Below, piece after piece: positions 45,846 to 57,500 of a stretch of 64,000 bases of DNA. Source of the stretch: Primulina eburnea (Eukaryota; Streptophyta; Magnoliopsida; Lamiales; Gesneriaceae). The notes beneath the pieces were generated by a model. It saw only the letters and a program-made list of their open reading frames with translations, did not search any database and was not told the DNA's origin. The stretch lies in the NCBI RefSeq assembly GCF_022965805.1, contig NC_133105.1, forward strand, positions 24,438,978 through 24,502,977, read 5' to 3'. A program made the position numbers and the translations under genes. Every line of letters begins with the position of its first letter. The stretch's first letter is position 1.

Positions 45846-48210
45846 ATGGCCAATCTAATTCCCGCACATATGTTGAATGCAATGGCGATCAACTTTGGAT
45901 CAGTCCTAACAGTTGGACAAGCCGATATCAAAAACATTTTTCTAAAGCTCGAATCAGCTGGACTAAGGACGTTTTTGGGGCAATCGTCACAAGAGATTTA
46001 CCCAAAGGCGCTTCAAGAATTCTACTCCACTGGAAAGATCACCTATGATGGAAACATCGTTTCTACTATCAATGGTCAGCTGTTGACCATTTCTGAAGAT
46101 TCCTTCGGAGAATTATTCTCTCTACCTTTTGATGGTATGGCACATCTTGCTGAGGTGAAAGCATCTGACATTGAAGAGATGCGAACCCTTCTCTCCGCTG
46201 ATGGACGGAAAATCAAGGTTTCCGATCCAAAGAAAGAACTTAAGCATGAAGTTCAGTTGTTGCCCGGTATTGTGGCCAAAGGGCTTTTGGCGAAGGCAGG
46301 ATCCTTTGCTGCACTTACGTTGGAGAAATTTCAAGCTATCTGTGTCATCATGGCTGAGCGAAGACTTAACTGAAGCGCCTTATCTTCAATATTTTGAAGA
46401 ATATGTTCCAGTCCGCCAAGTAGTCCAAAGGATTTGCTGTTCAACTGAGCTACTTGCCGAAAGTCAACAGGTTGGTGGCTGATGATTCAGAAAGATCATC
46501 AAAGTTCAAGGTTTGCAATGCCAAAAATGTTCAGCCACAAAAGACTAAGCTGGACATCTCTCCTACTCAGTTTGTTAAAATCAAAAAAGGATATTGGGAC
46601 TCAGCAGGCTGCTCCCAAATCAGTCAAAAAGGCCAAGACTCTGGCACAACTGAAATCAGCCAAGAGGAAACTGATTGTCAATGGATCAGATTCTGAGGAC
46701 TTCTTTCCCTGCTGAAAGACTAAAGCCCTCAGATGCTCAACAGCCTATTCAGGCTATTCTTTTAAAAGCAATTCCTGCTGCTGAGAAGAAGAAATCAGCA
46801 AAAGCTTCAGTTCCCTTGATCCAAATCACACGACCTTCAATTCTTGCTCCTGCTCGACCAAAGGGAATCGTTATTCAGGAAAGAGTGGATGTTACTCACT
46901 CTGAACTGAACATTCCACACATTCTTACTGATGAAAAAGGAAAGAGCAAGATGATCGAAGAGCCAAGGCCCTCAAATGCCATTCAAACTCACATTGACCT
47001 CGTATGAGAACAGGTCAATGCCTTTGCTGCATCAAAGATGAAAATCTTTGAAGCTTGGACGAGGTTTAGAACACATACTTTTGCCAAGCAGCTGAAGAAG
47101 AAGTCTAAGCTAAACTCATTTATCAAGCTGGATGCAACTGTTCTAAGAATGGTCAAGGCTGCTACAATAATTCAGGCTTTGGGGCGGAAGAATTATTTCT
47201 TTGATCAAATCAGAGCCAAGAAGTTGGGCCAAATGATTGAGAAAATTGAAGACCAACTACCTCAATCTACTGCTGATGATCATCAAATATACTTAGAAGC
47301 TGACTCGACACTTTCTAATATTGATGAAATCATTCAGTTAGTGGTAGAAGAATTTCAAGCAAATGCGCCTTCAACAGAATCAGTTGATATCCCAACTGAT
47401 CAAGCAGTTACTGAATCTCTTATCCCTGTCTCTGCTGAAGAAGAGGTTCAAACTAATGTGGCCATTCAATCAAATGATAAGCCAACTGAGGAAAACGTTG
47501 TCACTGAGGAAGCTCAATTGCATGTTGAACAACTGCAGCAAGATTCAGTTGACCAACAGTCAGAGCCATCAATCACTGACCCTCCAACTGAAACTGCTAC
47601 AGATCCGCAATTGACTCAGCAGGGCAGTCCATCTACTGCTCCTAATCATTCTTAATCTCCAGTGCAACAAGAAGTGAACGTGGGAGACGTGCCAACAATG
47701 AAACATGAGGTCACAGAAGTCTCTGACCGGTCTTTGGTGATTTTTGATCAATCTACAAAGGAATCAGGGCCGTCTGGACCAGTATCTCCTCATCCTTCTT
47801 CAGACATGGATTTGGTCCCTGAAGAAATTCAGGACATTCAACTCAACATGTCCAAAATAATGTGAGAAATAAAGGAGATTCAAAGCACACAACTTTCTCA
47901 TTCTCTGAAACTGAACTTCTCCAGCGAATTCGATTCAGACAAATCCATTCAATCAGCTGTGACTTCCATCACCTTTGCAATCGACGAGCTCAACAAGAAC
48001 AAAGGCATAGCTGAGAGTCTGTATGTTACTCAAGATTCAATCAGCAAGAGAGTCGAGTCTATGGAAGCATCTGTCTCGAAAAAAATCGATCTGCTGCAAA
48101 CAACTGTTTAATCAGCTGTCAAAGATATTGTAGCTGATGTTCGAATTTTGTCTCTCAAGGTCGATGTGCTTGACAAAAAGGGGGAAGCAGCCAGGTCAAT
48201 GAAAGAATAA
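45846..48210 (+). pseudogene. Sense additional ORF of the SIRE-like element (env position), broken
   Basis: The ATG at 45846 opens 175 codons of a folded N-terminal region (FGSVLTVGQADIKNIFLKLE, GLRTFLGQ, FGELFSLPFDGM). A TGA at 46371-46373 and a frame change follow. From 46675 to 48210 one frame runs to the end with only point stops at 47005, 47653, 47863 and 48108. The middle is Pro/Thr/Glu/Gln-rich. The end is a predicted coiled coil (SAVTSITFAIDELNKNK ... SISKRVESMEASVSKKIDLLQ). I recall similar proteins from Lamiales retroelements, with no known function. The minus-strand element at 2805 keeps only the tail of this ORF. Confidence 0.7.
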
Positions 48211-48363
48211 GAGAGGATACAACTGAAGAGACACTCTTTTATCGGTTATTACTTGAAGATTATTTGTTTTCTTTGTACGAATCTGTACATTAGAAATTAA
48301 TATATCTACAAAGATGCTTTATTCAAAAGATCAGTTTATTATATTCTGAGTTTCGTCAATCAT

Positions 48364-48378
48364 CAAAAACGGAGAAAT
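48364..48378 (+). other. Polypurine-like tract of the plus-strand copia element
   Basis: AAAAACGGAGAAAT directly before the 3' LTR. It is degenerate relative to the AAAGGGAGAAAT of the related element. Confidence 0.6.
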
Positions 48379-49394
48379 TGTTGGAAAGTAAATTTCAGTG
48401 ATTCAACAAACTAAGCTTCGAAACGCATTTGTATAAACTGATCAAAAGCAACGTAGCAACGAGCTAACTGATCTATTGCCACTAGCTGAAGATTAATGAG
48501 TACCAATTATAAATTATACACATCTTCAGCTGAAGCAGAAATATAACTGACTGATCAGTTGAATCAAATCAATTGTGAGTATTTCAGCAAAGTATCTTTC
48601 AGCTCATCCTTCAACTGTACATGTCATCAGTTGAGAACGACAACCGACAAATAGTACAAACAGACTGCAACTAATAGTGAGACGCCGCATTTCATAAATT
48701 GCAGTGTACGAATGTCAGAAGATATCGACATGGAAATCAACGGATATAAAGATTCAAATGATATTTAATATTACCGTTGAGGGGGAAGCCTAAAAATAGG
48801 TTAAGAGGGCAGCAGAGAAAATAACACACGAACTACTATTCTATTCAAGCTTGCTGTCACTCTGCTAAAATCACAACTCGCATTCATATATTAAAGCTCA
48901 CTCTTATCAGACTTATCAATAGCATTCAAGGCTACCTTTACGAGCTTATTAGCATCTTGAAATCTTTGTTAGATTTATAATCAATTTGTGTTGTATTCAG
49001 TCACGCACTGTAAAGCTTTTGTGAACTAAGAGTTTCAGTTTGGCTGTGTTAAGTCCAAACTGAAGTGGGTCAATACAACGTTTGTATTCGATCAAAGTCT
49101 TTAGTAGAAATACTATCTTCGTAATAGAAAGGGTGACGTGGGAGTTGTTCTATTCTCCGAACATCCAGAAACAAATTGTGTGCATTTCATTTTAGTTACT
49201 ATCTATTATTCTATCTTTCAGTCAGTTTACTTCCGTAACTGATATTCAGTTAAATTGATTGTTATCGATTGACAAGATACCGAATGTCAGTTTGTCACTA
49301 AACTGAACCCTGTATACGAAAAGAATACATAATCAGTGAGTGTTTATTCAACCCCCTCTTCTAAATACTTATCACGTACTCAGCGATCCTTTCT
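48379..49394 (+). repeat. 3' LTR of the plus-strand copia element
   Basis: Starts TGTTGGAAAG, 1016 bp. The terminal bases are CT instead of CA, but the following AATGT matches the left TSD, so the edge is fixed. Confidence 0.9.
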
Positions 49395-49399
49395 AATGT

Positions 49400-50640
49400 T
49401 CATTTCATTGATGCGTAACATGAACAAATGATAACTAGTTTTTTTCGGAAAACACATATGGCAGAAAAAAATAAATGATGTGATGACTAAGGTTTCTATT
49501 TTAAAATAATAAATTACAACTTAACATCTGTCAATAGTTACAGGTGACTGACCTACTTTTATTGGAGTTGACAAAAACAATCATAGCATTTGTTATAAAT
49601 TATCTATGACTCAACATATTTCATATAATATATGAAAATTGACTTAGCTTCCTCCATCTTACCTTATATATATGCTTAATTACTTGAAGTTTAACATAAT
49701 TACTGTGTTATAATTTCCCAATACATATCCTTTTACAAACTATAAATGCAATGTATAAATCAAATCCAATGGAAGACAATATTTACTGTACATGTATCTA
49801 CTACGGACAATGTCATTACAATTATTTATTTTATTAAGAAGTTTAAGAACTAATAAGAAGATTTTACTCCAACCCAATATGAACCGTCGTCTTACAAAGA
49901 GTACTTAAGATGTAATCAAAGTTTTCGCTTCTGCTAGACTACACAAATGACATTAAAACAGACCTAAATATAAGCGAGCTCCATCAAAACCAACATATAC
50001 AATAAATTAATAATAAAACAGTTACCTTATAGTATCTAAAATGATTAGTTGTAAAACATATGTGTAAACTTATTAAAAGTTTTAGATTATACTTTACCAA
50101 ACCTGAGTATATGAAAAATGATTCCCCCTTCTTAATTATGTGTTTTTACTTTTTATTTTTTTATATTACATCAATCGTCTCTCTGTGAATTTTTTTTACC
50201 TACATGATACTGAACTCTACTTTCTTCTTAATGCAAAATCCGAACAACTTCTATTTATATACTTAATTTCTTTTATTAATCCTTCATTGTAGCAATCTAT
50301 TCGGTTGTCTTACGAATTAAATTAAATCTCATATTTAAACATATTAAAAAATTGAGGTTACCAAATTCATAAATATGCCGAATAATTTCTTAAATAAAAA
50401 ACCTTATATCTGCTAAGATCCGGTCTATGTTAAAAGGTTTTCAAATTTTTTTTATTAAACTAAAATAAATTATTAAATAAAACCTTCACAAATATGAAGA
50501 TATATTTAGTTTCTCTTTGAAAAAAAAATATAAATGATCATATATATTAGCCTAGGTAAGATAAATAAATTGAGGTGCCCTGCCTAGTAATATATGTGTG
50601 CGCGAAACATAATTATCCCAAGTCAAACGTGCGAGACCAA
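49400..50640. other. AT-rich upstream region of the galactosyltransferase gene
   Basis: No frames, element edges or RNA genes recognised. A TTATATATATGC box near 49673 is too far from the ATG to call as the promoter. Confidence 0.5.
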
Positions 50641-50723
50641 CTTGCGCAAGAAGAGCGACCCACTTTTCTTTGATCTTTTGAGGAGGGAGCTGTATCGGCC
50701 GGTTCCTCGTGAATCTTGCGAAA

Positions 50724-50756
50724 ATGTTCTTTGAAGAAGATCTTATAGATGGGTAG
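50724..50756 (+). promoter_or_regulatory. Upstream ORF of 10 codons in the 5' leader
   Basis: ATG at 50724, stop TAG at 50754-50756 (product MFFEEDLIDG), ending 21 bp before the main ATG. If the leader is transcribed from further upstream it could lower translation of the main frame. Confidence 0.45.
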
Positions 50757-50777
50757 TGGATAGAGAATCATTAAGGG

Positions 50778-51525
50778 ATGAAGAAATGGACCGGTGGTTT
50801 ATTGATTGTAGGCCTAGCTTTCATTTTGGTGCTCAGCTACAGTTTTATTGGAAAACCCGAATCTCCCAGGAAGCAGTCTTCTGCGTATGAATATTTCAAC
50901 CCCCATCCACCCGAAGAAGGTAATTCAGATGGCGATGATAATTTATCTTTGGCAAAGAAAGAAAGGCTACGGGTTGTTCAGAAAAAACCCCAGCTGACAC
51001 ATCTTCAAGGGCTGAGTGATTTATACAGTTTGAGCGAGAATGTGACAGACGAAGAGTCTGATGCCTTGCTAGTGTGGAGGAAGATGAGATTTTTATTTAC
51101 ACGATCAGATGCATTGCCTGAAACAGCTCAAGGGATTAAAGAGGCTCTCGCTATATGGAAAGATTTACTGCCCATGATTGAGAAAGACAAGGCTTTAAGG
51201 CTTGGTGACATTACTGCAAATGAAATTGAAAACTGCCCTTACTTTGTCAAAGCATCTAATAATGAACTTGAGATCCCTTGTGGTCTACTTGAGGACTCTT
51301 CTATCACTCTTATTGGGATCCCAAATTCCGAGAAAGACAGTTTTCAAATTGAACTTATAGGCCAACGAGAGCTGAAACCCCCAATTGTATTGCAATACAA
51401 GGTCTTTTTACCTGGGGAGAACTTGACAAAAGAGCCTTTTACTATTCAGAATACGTGGACTAAAGAATCTGGGTGGGGCATGGAGGAGAGGTGTCCTGAC
51501 CATCGTATGTCTGGTGTTTTAAGAG
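50778..51525 (+). CDS. GALT3: Galactosyltransferase exon 1
   Basis: ATG at 50778 to AGAG|GTACTC. The donor at 51526 was preferred over CATC|GTATGT at 51505. Joining to exon 2 at 51526 gives a Val-Asp-Gly-Leu junction and keeps the spacing between ERCPDH and the VDGL motif usual for the family; the earlier donor would drop seven residues. Confidence 0.8.
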
Positions 51526-54500
51526 GTACTCATTTGGGAGATAATTACAATGTGAAAATACAGATACATAGATAATTAAAAGAAATGCTCTAAATATTTA
51601 TCCTTCAGTTTTCGTTTATCTTCTGTTGTCATTTCTGTTTCTATCTTGCTTAGCACTAGTCACCTTACTGTGGACTGTAAGATAGATCAACGTTGTAGAT
51701 TTCATTTCTGAGAAATGAACATACTGTTTCTAGCCTTTAAAGATTAGCAACGCTTAGTTAAAATATGGTCACTGACAAATTAATTTTTCTAGTGGTCCTA
51801 GAGTTGATTGTAAGAGTAAAGACGCTTTGTACTGGGATTGAATTGCCCTTTTCTTGAATAAGTGCGTAACGCAGAAGATGGGTTTCATGTGGTTCCACCT
51901 GGTGATTTTTGTTGGCTTTGACGTTATTTATCAGCTGATGAGTGACCACATTATATTAAAGTTGATAAGGATCTGAGTTAGATTTCATGCATTTGCACTT
52001 GGTGGTTTTGTTGGCTTTGACACTTAATATTAGCTGCAAAGTGACCATGCCAAAAGTGGATAATGGTAGAGTCTTTTGCACAAGTCATAACAATGCATCC
52101 TTTGCTCAGTAGGATCCGTTCTGCTTAATAATTTAATCTGTTTCCTTTGCATGGCATGATTCATGCTTAAAGTCAGCTTCTTTAGAACCTCCATATAAGT
52201 GTTGAGATTTGAGATTATTGCTTGAAATTTGACGCTAATTCTTTTGTCAATTTAACCTTTATTGGTGTTTATTTTCCTTGATGGACTGATCAAGTGCAAC
52301 ATTCAAATCGGCCAAAGAACACTAATCCTTTTGTCAATTTAACCTTCATTGGTGTGTATTTTCCAGTTGATGGACTGATCAAGTGCAACATTCAAATTGG
52401 CCAAAGAACTGCAGAGGAAAGTTTAAATGCCAGTCACCCTACATACAAAAAATTTGCTAATATTTCTAGAGGGACTGTGAGTGCAAGCACTGCCCTCCAC
52501 TTTGTTGAAGGTAACCCCTTTACAGCCTCATTGTGGGTTGGCGCCGAGGGATTTCACATGACAGTGAATGGAAGGCATGAAACATCATTTGCACATCGAG
52601 ATGTAAGTTTTTTTGGCATTTCAAAATGTTGGTAGCAACTGCTTGGGCTATGTAATAATTAAGAGCACCCTAGATTGGTTTCCTTGACTGGTTTGCCATG
52701 ACGCTCTTGCTATATACGAATTACTAATGATTATTATTATGCAATTGTAGAATCTTGAACCCTGGTTAGTTAATAGAGTCAGTGTGAAGGGTGGCTTGAC
52801 CATTATGTCTCTCCTAGCAAAAGGTCTTCCTGTTACTGAAGATGTAGATTTGGCTGATGCTCAAAACCTCAGAGCCCCATCACTCTCTAATAAAAGGCTT
52901 GCACTTCTAATTGGGGTTTTCTCTGCTGGGATTAACTTTGAGAGGCGTATGGCCATAAGAAGAACCTGGATGAAATATGATTCCATACAGTCTGGGGATG
53001 TGGCTGTCCGCTTCTTCATTGGACTTGTAAGTCAATCACTTCAACTGAGATGACTAGATTTTATCAATCAAAATCTATTACTGACATCAAATGATGCTAT
53101 TATATATTCAAGGGGAGGGTTTAGATTAAAATTTGGTAAAACAAAATCTGTCATAAACTCTTCCAACTAAATATTATGTAGGAACAAATCTTTTACCTTT
53201 AAATTTAGTGGGAAAATATGTTTTTTTTTCCAAAATTAATTTTAATTTGGGTACTAAAAATACTTGCATAAATTTTTTATGCTCACACAATGCTTGTGAT
53301 TGATTGGTCAAGTGAATTATGTACTACTGCTAGGTATAATACAATTCAATGGTTTTGTGATTGATTCTCGAGTCCATACAAGATTGTGGAAAATATTGGG
53401 AAAGACGGTTTTTCATCTTCATTTATGTAATTGAATGTAGCTAAAAATATTGTTTTGTGATTGATTCTCGAGTCCATACAAGATTGTGGAAAATATTGGG
53501 AAAGACGGTTTTTCATCTTCATTTATGTAATTGAATGTAGCTAAAAATAATATGGAACAAAGAATTCGAGTAATTCTCTCGAATTCTCGGAGATATTGAA
53601 TATGTTGCTGAAAAACCATGTCTCTGATAACAAGGAAACACAAAAAGTACTGGGTTAAGAGAGAGAAAAATTTGAAAAAAGCCTTTCCCTCCCTTCCGCG
53701 AAGTAAGCTGGTTGACATCACTCGAGGTTCTACTCCGGTGACCGTCGCCGGCTTCCGGCGCACCTCATCGCTCATTTCCGACCACCGACTAACCTCATCG
53801 GCGGCTCGTTTCCCTGTTTCTTACTGTCTTTTCGTTCTTTTACTCCCCTTTCTTTCATTCTCGGACCTTCGATAGGTCCGCCCATTTGTCATCGTCGCCG
53901 AAAGACGACTGTTGGACGGCCGCTTTCTATTTCTCTTCATCATACCACTTCACTTTCGTCTCAGATCTTCTTTTGCCCAATGGATTTCAGAGATGTGGTT
54001 AAGATCGAGTTCAAAACTTTTTCACTTAGGAAAGTGAACGGAGGATTCTCGATATTGTGGTCGGAAAAAAACAAGGAATGCGACCTATATTCTGGAATTA
54101 GCTAAGGAAGAGGCAGCCTGGGTTAGCTCAAAAATTAAGGAAATTTTGCACAAGCCCAAATTATCTCCGGATTTCTATCGTTTCAGGGGAAAAAACTCGA
54201 CACTGATACTTCAAAGATTTGCTAATAGGAGAGGACAGTTCATTGAAATCTCCAGATTTAACTTGTTGGGGAGGAAACAGATCATCATTGTGCCAAGCGG
54301 TGCGAACTCTTTTGGGTGGACAAGGATTTCAAACATACTCACTAGACTACTGACAGTGAATTCTCAGAGACCGTTTAAAGCTTCTACAGATCAAGAAAAA
54401 TCCCCTATCAAAGGTATTCGACATAACGAGCCTCTACCAAGAGCAGCATGGGACTTTCAACGAGATTTACAGAGGAGTCCGCATATTTGTGAAGCAAAGC

Positions 54501-57500
54501 GATACGAGAGGAATTGGCAAGAAGCTATTATCGTCACCAAAGAAAGAGTTAATATACAATGGGAGCAGATTGAACTGATATTAGGCAATGATGTCAAGAG
54601 AAGAATCACATTATACCCATTCCAAGCCAACAAAGCAGTATGGTGGCCTTCAAACTCGACGGAACTTCTGCAATACCTTCAACTGAAAAGGGGGTTCTTT
54701 GATGGCGGCGTGTCTTTAGCGTTCGAGGAATGGAGACCTAACATCAACTCGTCAGATACAGTCTATAGGTGCTGCAACAGCTGGATAAAAATTTCGGGTT
54801 TGCCTTGGAATCTCTGGGAATTCGCCAACTTCAAAATTATTGGCGATCGATGCGGAGGTTTGGTGGAAATCAGCAACGACACATTATCTTTCCGAGATTT
54901 GGGGGCTGCCAAGATAAAGGTCAAAGGTAACAAAGATGGCTTTATCCACAACAGATTGATGGTACAATTAAACGGGGAAGAGTTGGAGCTCAACATATCT
55001 GTGGAATCATTCGATTTAAAGGCTTACGAATCTTATGCAAAGCAAACTTACGCCCAAGTCGTGGTTAATGGGAAGAAGATGGCGGCGGGGTGGGGAAATT
55101 ATAACATCCAAAGGATCAATAATGCAGAAGGACATAATTTCTCCTCTCACAAGGATAAGCCGACTGAAGAGCTAAGAAATCCGCATTTGACTGCAGTACC
55201 AACAGGGAGTCCAAGCAAAAACTTGAAAGGAGTGCCGAATATGGAAAGAAAGGTGGTCAAAATATTACAACGAGTTTTGCCAAAACAAATAGAAGATTTC
55301 AGACGATCCACAATATTTTCAGCAACCGTTAAAGCAAGTGAGACCAGTGCCAAACATCACGGCGACAATGGCACAACAGAAATACTGCCTTCCTTTGGTT
55401 ACTCCTACTGCCGAAGAAATAGAAGAGCTCTCAAGGATGGCGCGGTTTTGACAGAAATAGAAGGGGAATACAAGGCGGATGAAATGCTCACGGAGGAAGA
55501 GATCATGGCAGGGGAATTTGATGACCCCCAAGATGAATGTTTCGATGATAAGTTTGCATCTTCAGACTCGGGGAGTCAGTTGTCGAATTACCCAGATTCT
55601 TTGGAAGGCAATGATACAGAAGATTTAGACATACAGAGGCTGTTTCTCCAGGAGGACACTAAACAGGTCATCAAAGATTCATTTTCCCTCGACAACACCA
55701 CACCTCTAGTGGGCAAGGTACTTTCCAGTTTTCGACCATTGCATATTCCCCATTCAATCAAACACCATTCTCTTCTTCCTGCGTCTTTTTGTACCTTTAG
55801 CTTGTATAGAGGGTTCTTAGGGGGGATGTCAATAAGCATTAATGACAAGTCGAGTCCCGAGAGCGATTTATCCAAGGGCAAGTCGGTGAAGATCACTACT
55901 GTCGATGAAAAGATAATTGGGAATGCTAATTCGGATCACAAATCAGTCAAAGAGGTTAAAAAGAATGCGGCCAGCTTAAGCAGAGAACTTGACAGGCTGA
56001 AGTGGGGCATTAATTATGAGAAAGGTTCGAGTTCCAAGGGTTCGAAACGGTTGTTATGAAGATTTGCTCGTGGAATATTAGGGGGGAGGGTCGTCGAGAA
56101 GAAGGGAACTAGTTAGGACGGTCATCCGCAAGGAAAACCCGGACATTGTTGTGATTCTAGAGACTAAGAGGAATGTTGTGGATCGTAGGTTCGTTGCAAG
56201 TATTTGGAAATCGAGATTCGTGGATTGGATCTGTTTACCGGCAGAGGGGAGATCGGGCGGGATATTAGTAATGTGGGATCCTAGAGTTGTGTTGGTAAGC
56301 GATAATTTGATCGGCCACTTTTCGGTATCTATTCAAATCAAGTTCAGTGATGAAATCATGTGGTGGTTCACTGCGGTGTACTTTCCTCAATCTATTAGTG
56401 GAAAAAGTTAGAATTTTGATCCCCTTCCTTGAGCCATTTTATTTTTGCCTTAAAACCATCCGGTCCCGGAGCCTTGAAACCATCACATTCGAACACGGCA
56501 TTTTACCAAAAGAATTGGGATAAAGTTGTTTTGTGCAATCAGCTGATCATCTAAAAGAGGCGGTGGGGTTGCTAAAGTTGTTTTGTGTGCACTCGGGGCT
56601 GAAAATCAATCTTGAAAAATCAGCGGTACTAGGGCTGAATCACTCGGATTTTGAGGTTGAGGAGATGGCGAAACTACTGGGCTGTAGGCGAGATAACTGG
56701 CCAATTAAGTATTTGGGCGCACCGTTGGGAGGGAACCCTTCGAAACTTGAATTTTGGGAACCTGTTGTATCAAAACTTTCAAAAAAACTCGCCAATTGGA
56801 AGAAGTCATTCCTTTCAAGAGGTGGCCGATTGATTTTGATCAAATCTGTATTGAGTGCAATGCCAACCTACTTCATGTCTCTTTTCAAGATGCCGTCTCG
56901 AGTGGCGAGACATATGGAGAAGTTGATGAGGGACTTCTTTTGGGATGGACCGGATGGGGAGAGACACTGTCACGTGGTTGGATGGCAACAAGTCTGCAAG
57001 CACATAGCGAGAGGCGGACTTGGTTTGGCTGACCTACGGTTGAGGAACTTGGCTCTATTAGGAAAATGGTGGTGGCGATGCGCAATGGAAGACAAGCCTT
57101 TGTGGAAAAAAGTTGTGGGCAGCATATATGGGTTTCAATCTAATGGGTGTGACGTGAACCTTGCAAAGAATTCGACTTTCAAAAGCCCGTGGAAGTTTAT
57201 CTCTCGTGCTCACTCGACTTGTCACCATCTAATAGGAACGGTGCTTAAGGGGGGGAACTTGCTGCGTTTCTGGGAAGATAGGTGGGAGGGTTTGGTGTCT
57301 TTTAAAGAGTGTTTTCCTCGACTGTTCTGTCTTTCGCTTTCTGTCAATAAACCAATCAACCAATTTTATTCCTTAGTCGAGTCTCAGGGAGAGTCCATTT
57401 TTCAGTGGGATATAAGGTTTAGAAGGGATTTAAACAGTTCCGAGTTGGAAGAGTTCACTACGCTATTAGGAGTCTTAGACACGGTTAGATTGTGTGTGGG

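Larger units (their letters stand above)
38455..49394 (+). mobile_element. SIRE-like Ty1/copia retrotransposon with extra ORFs, plus strand, TSD AATGT
   Basis: LTRs at 38455-39485 and 48379-49394 are flanked by AATGT (38450-38454 and 49395-49399). Order: 5' LTR, Met PBS, gag, protease, integrase, RT, RNase H, a divergent antisense ORF, a long sense extra ORF, polypurine-like tract, 3' LTR. The protein motifs closely match the minus-strand element at 2805-10317, so both are the same lineage. Many point stops and frameshifts show it is older. The extra ORF lies where SIRE/Maximus elements carry an env-like ORF. Confidence 0.93.

Noticed and set aside
51505..51510. GTATGT as the exon 1 donor
   Set aside because: A better-looking donor sequence, but it would remove seven residues before VDGL that the family has. 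GTACTC at 51526 restores both length and the Val codon.
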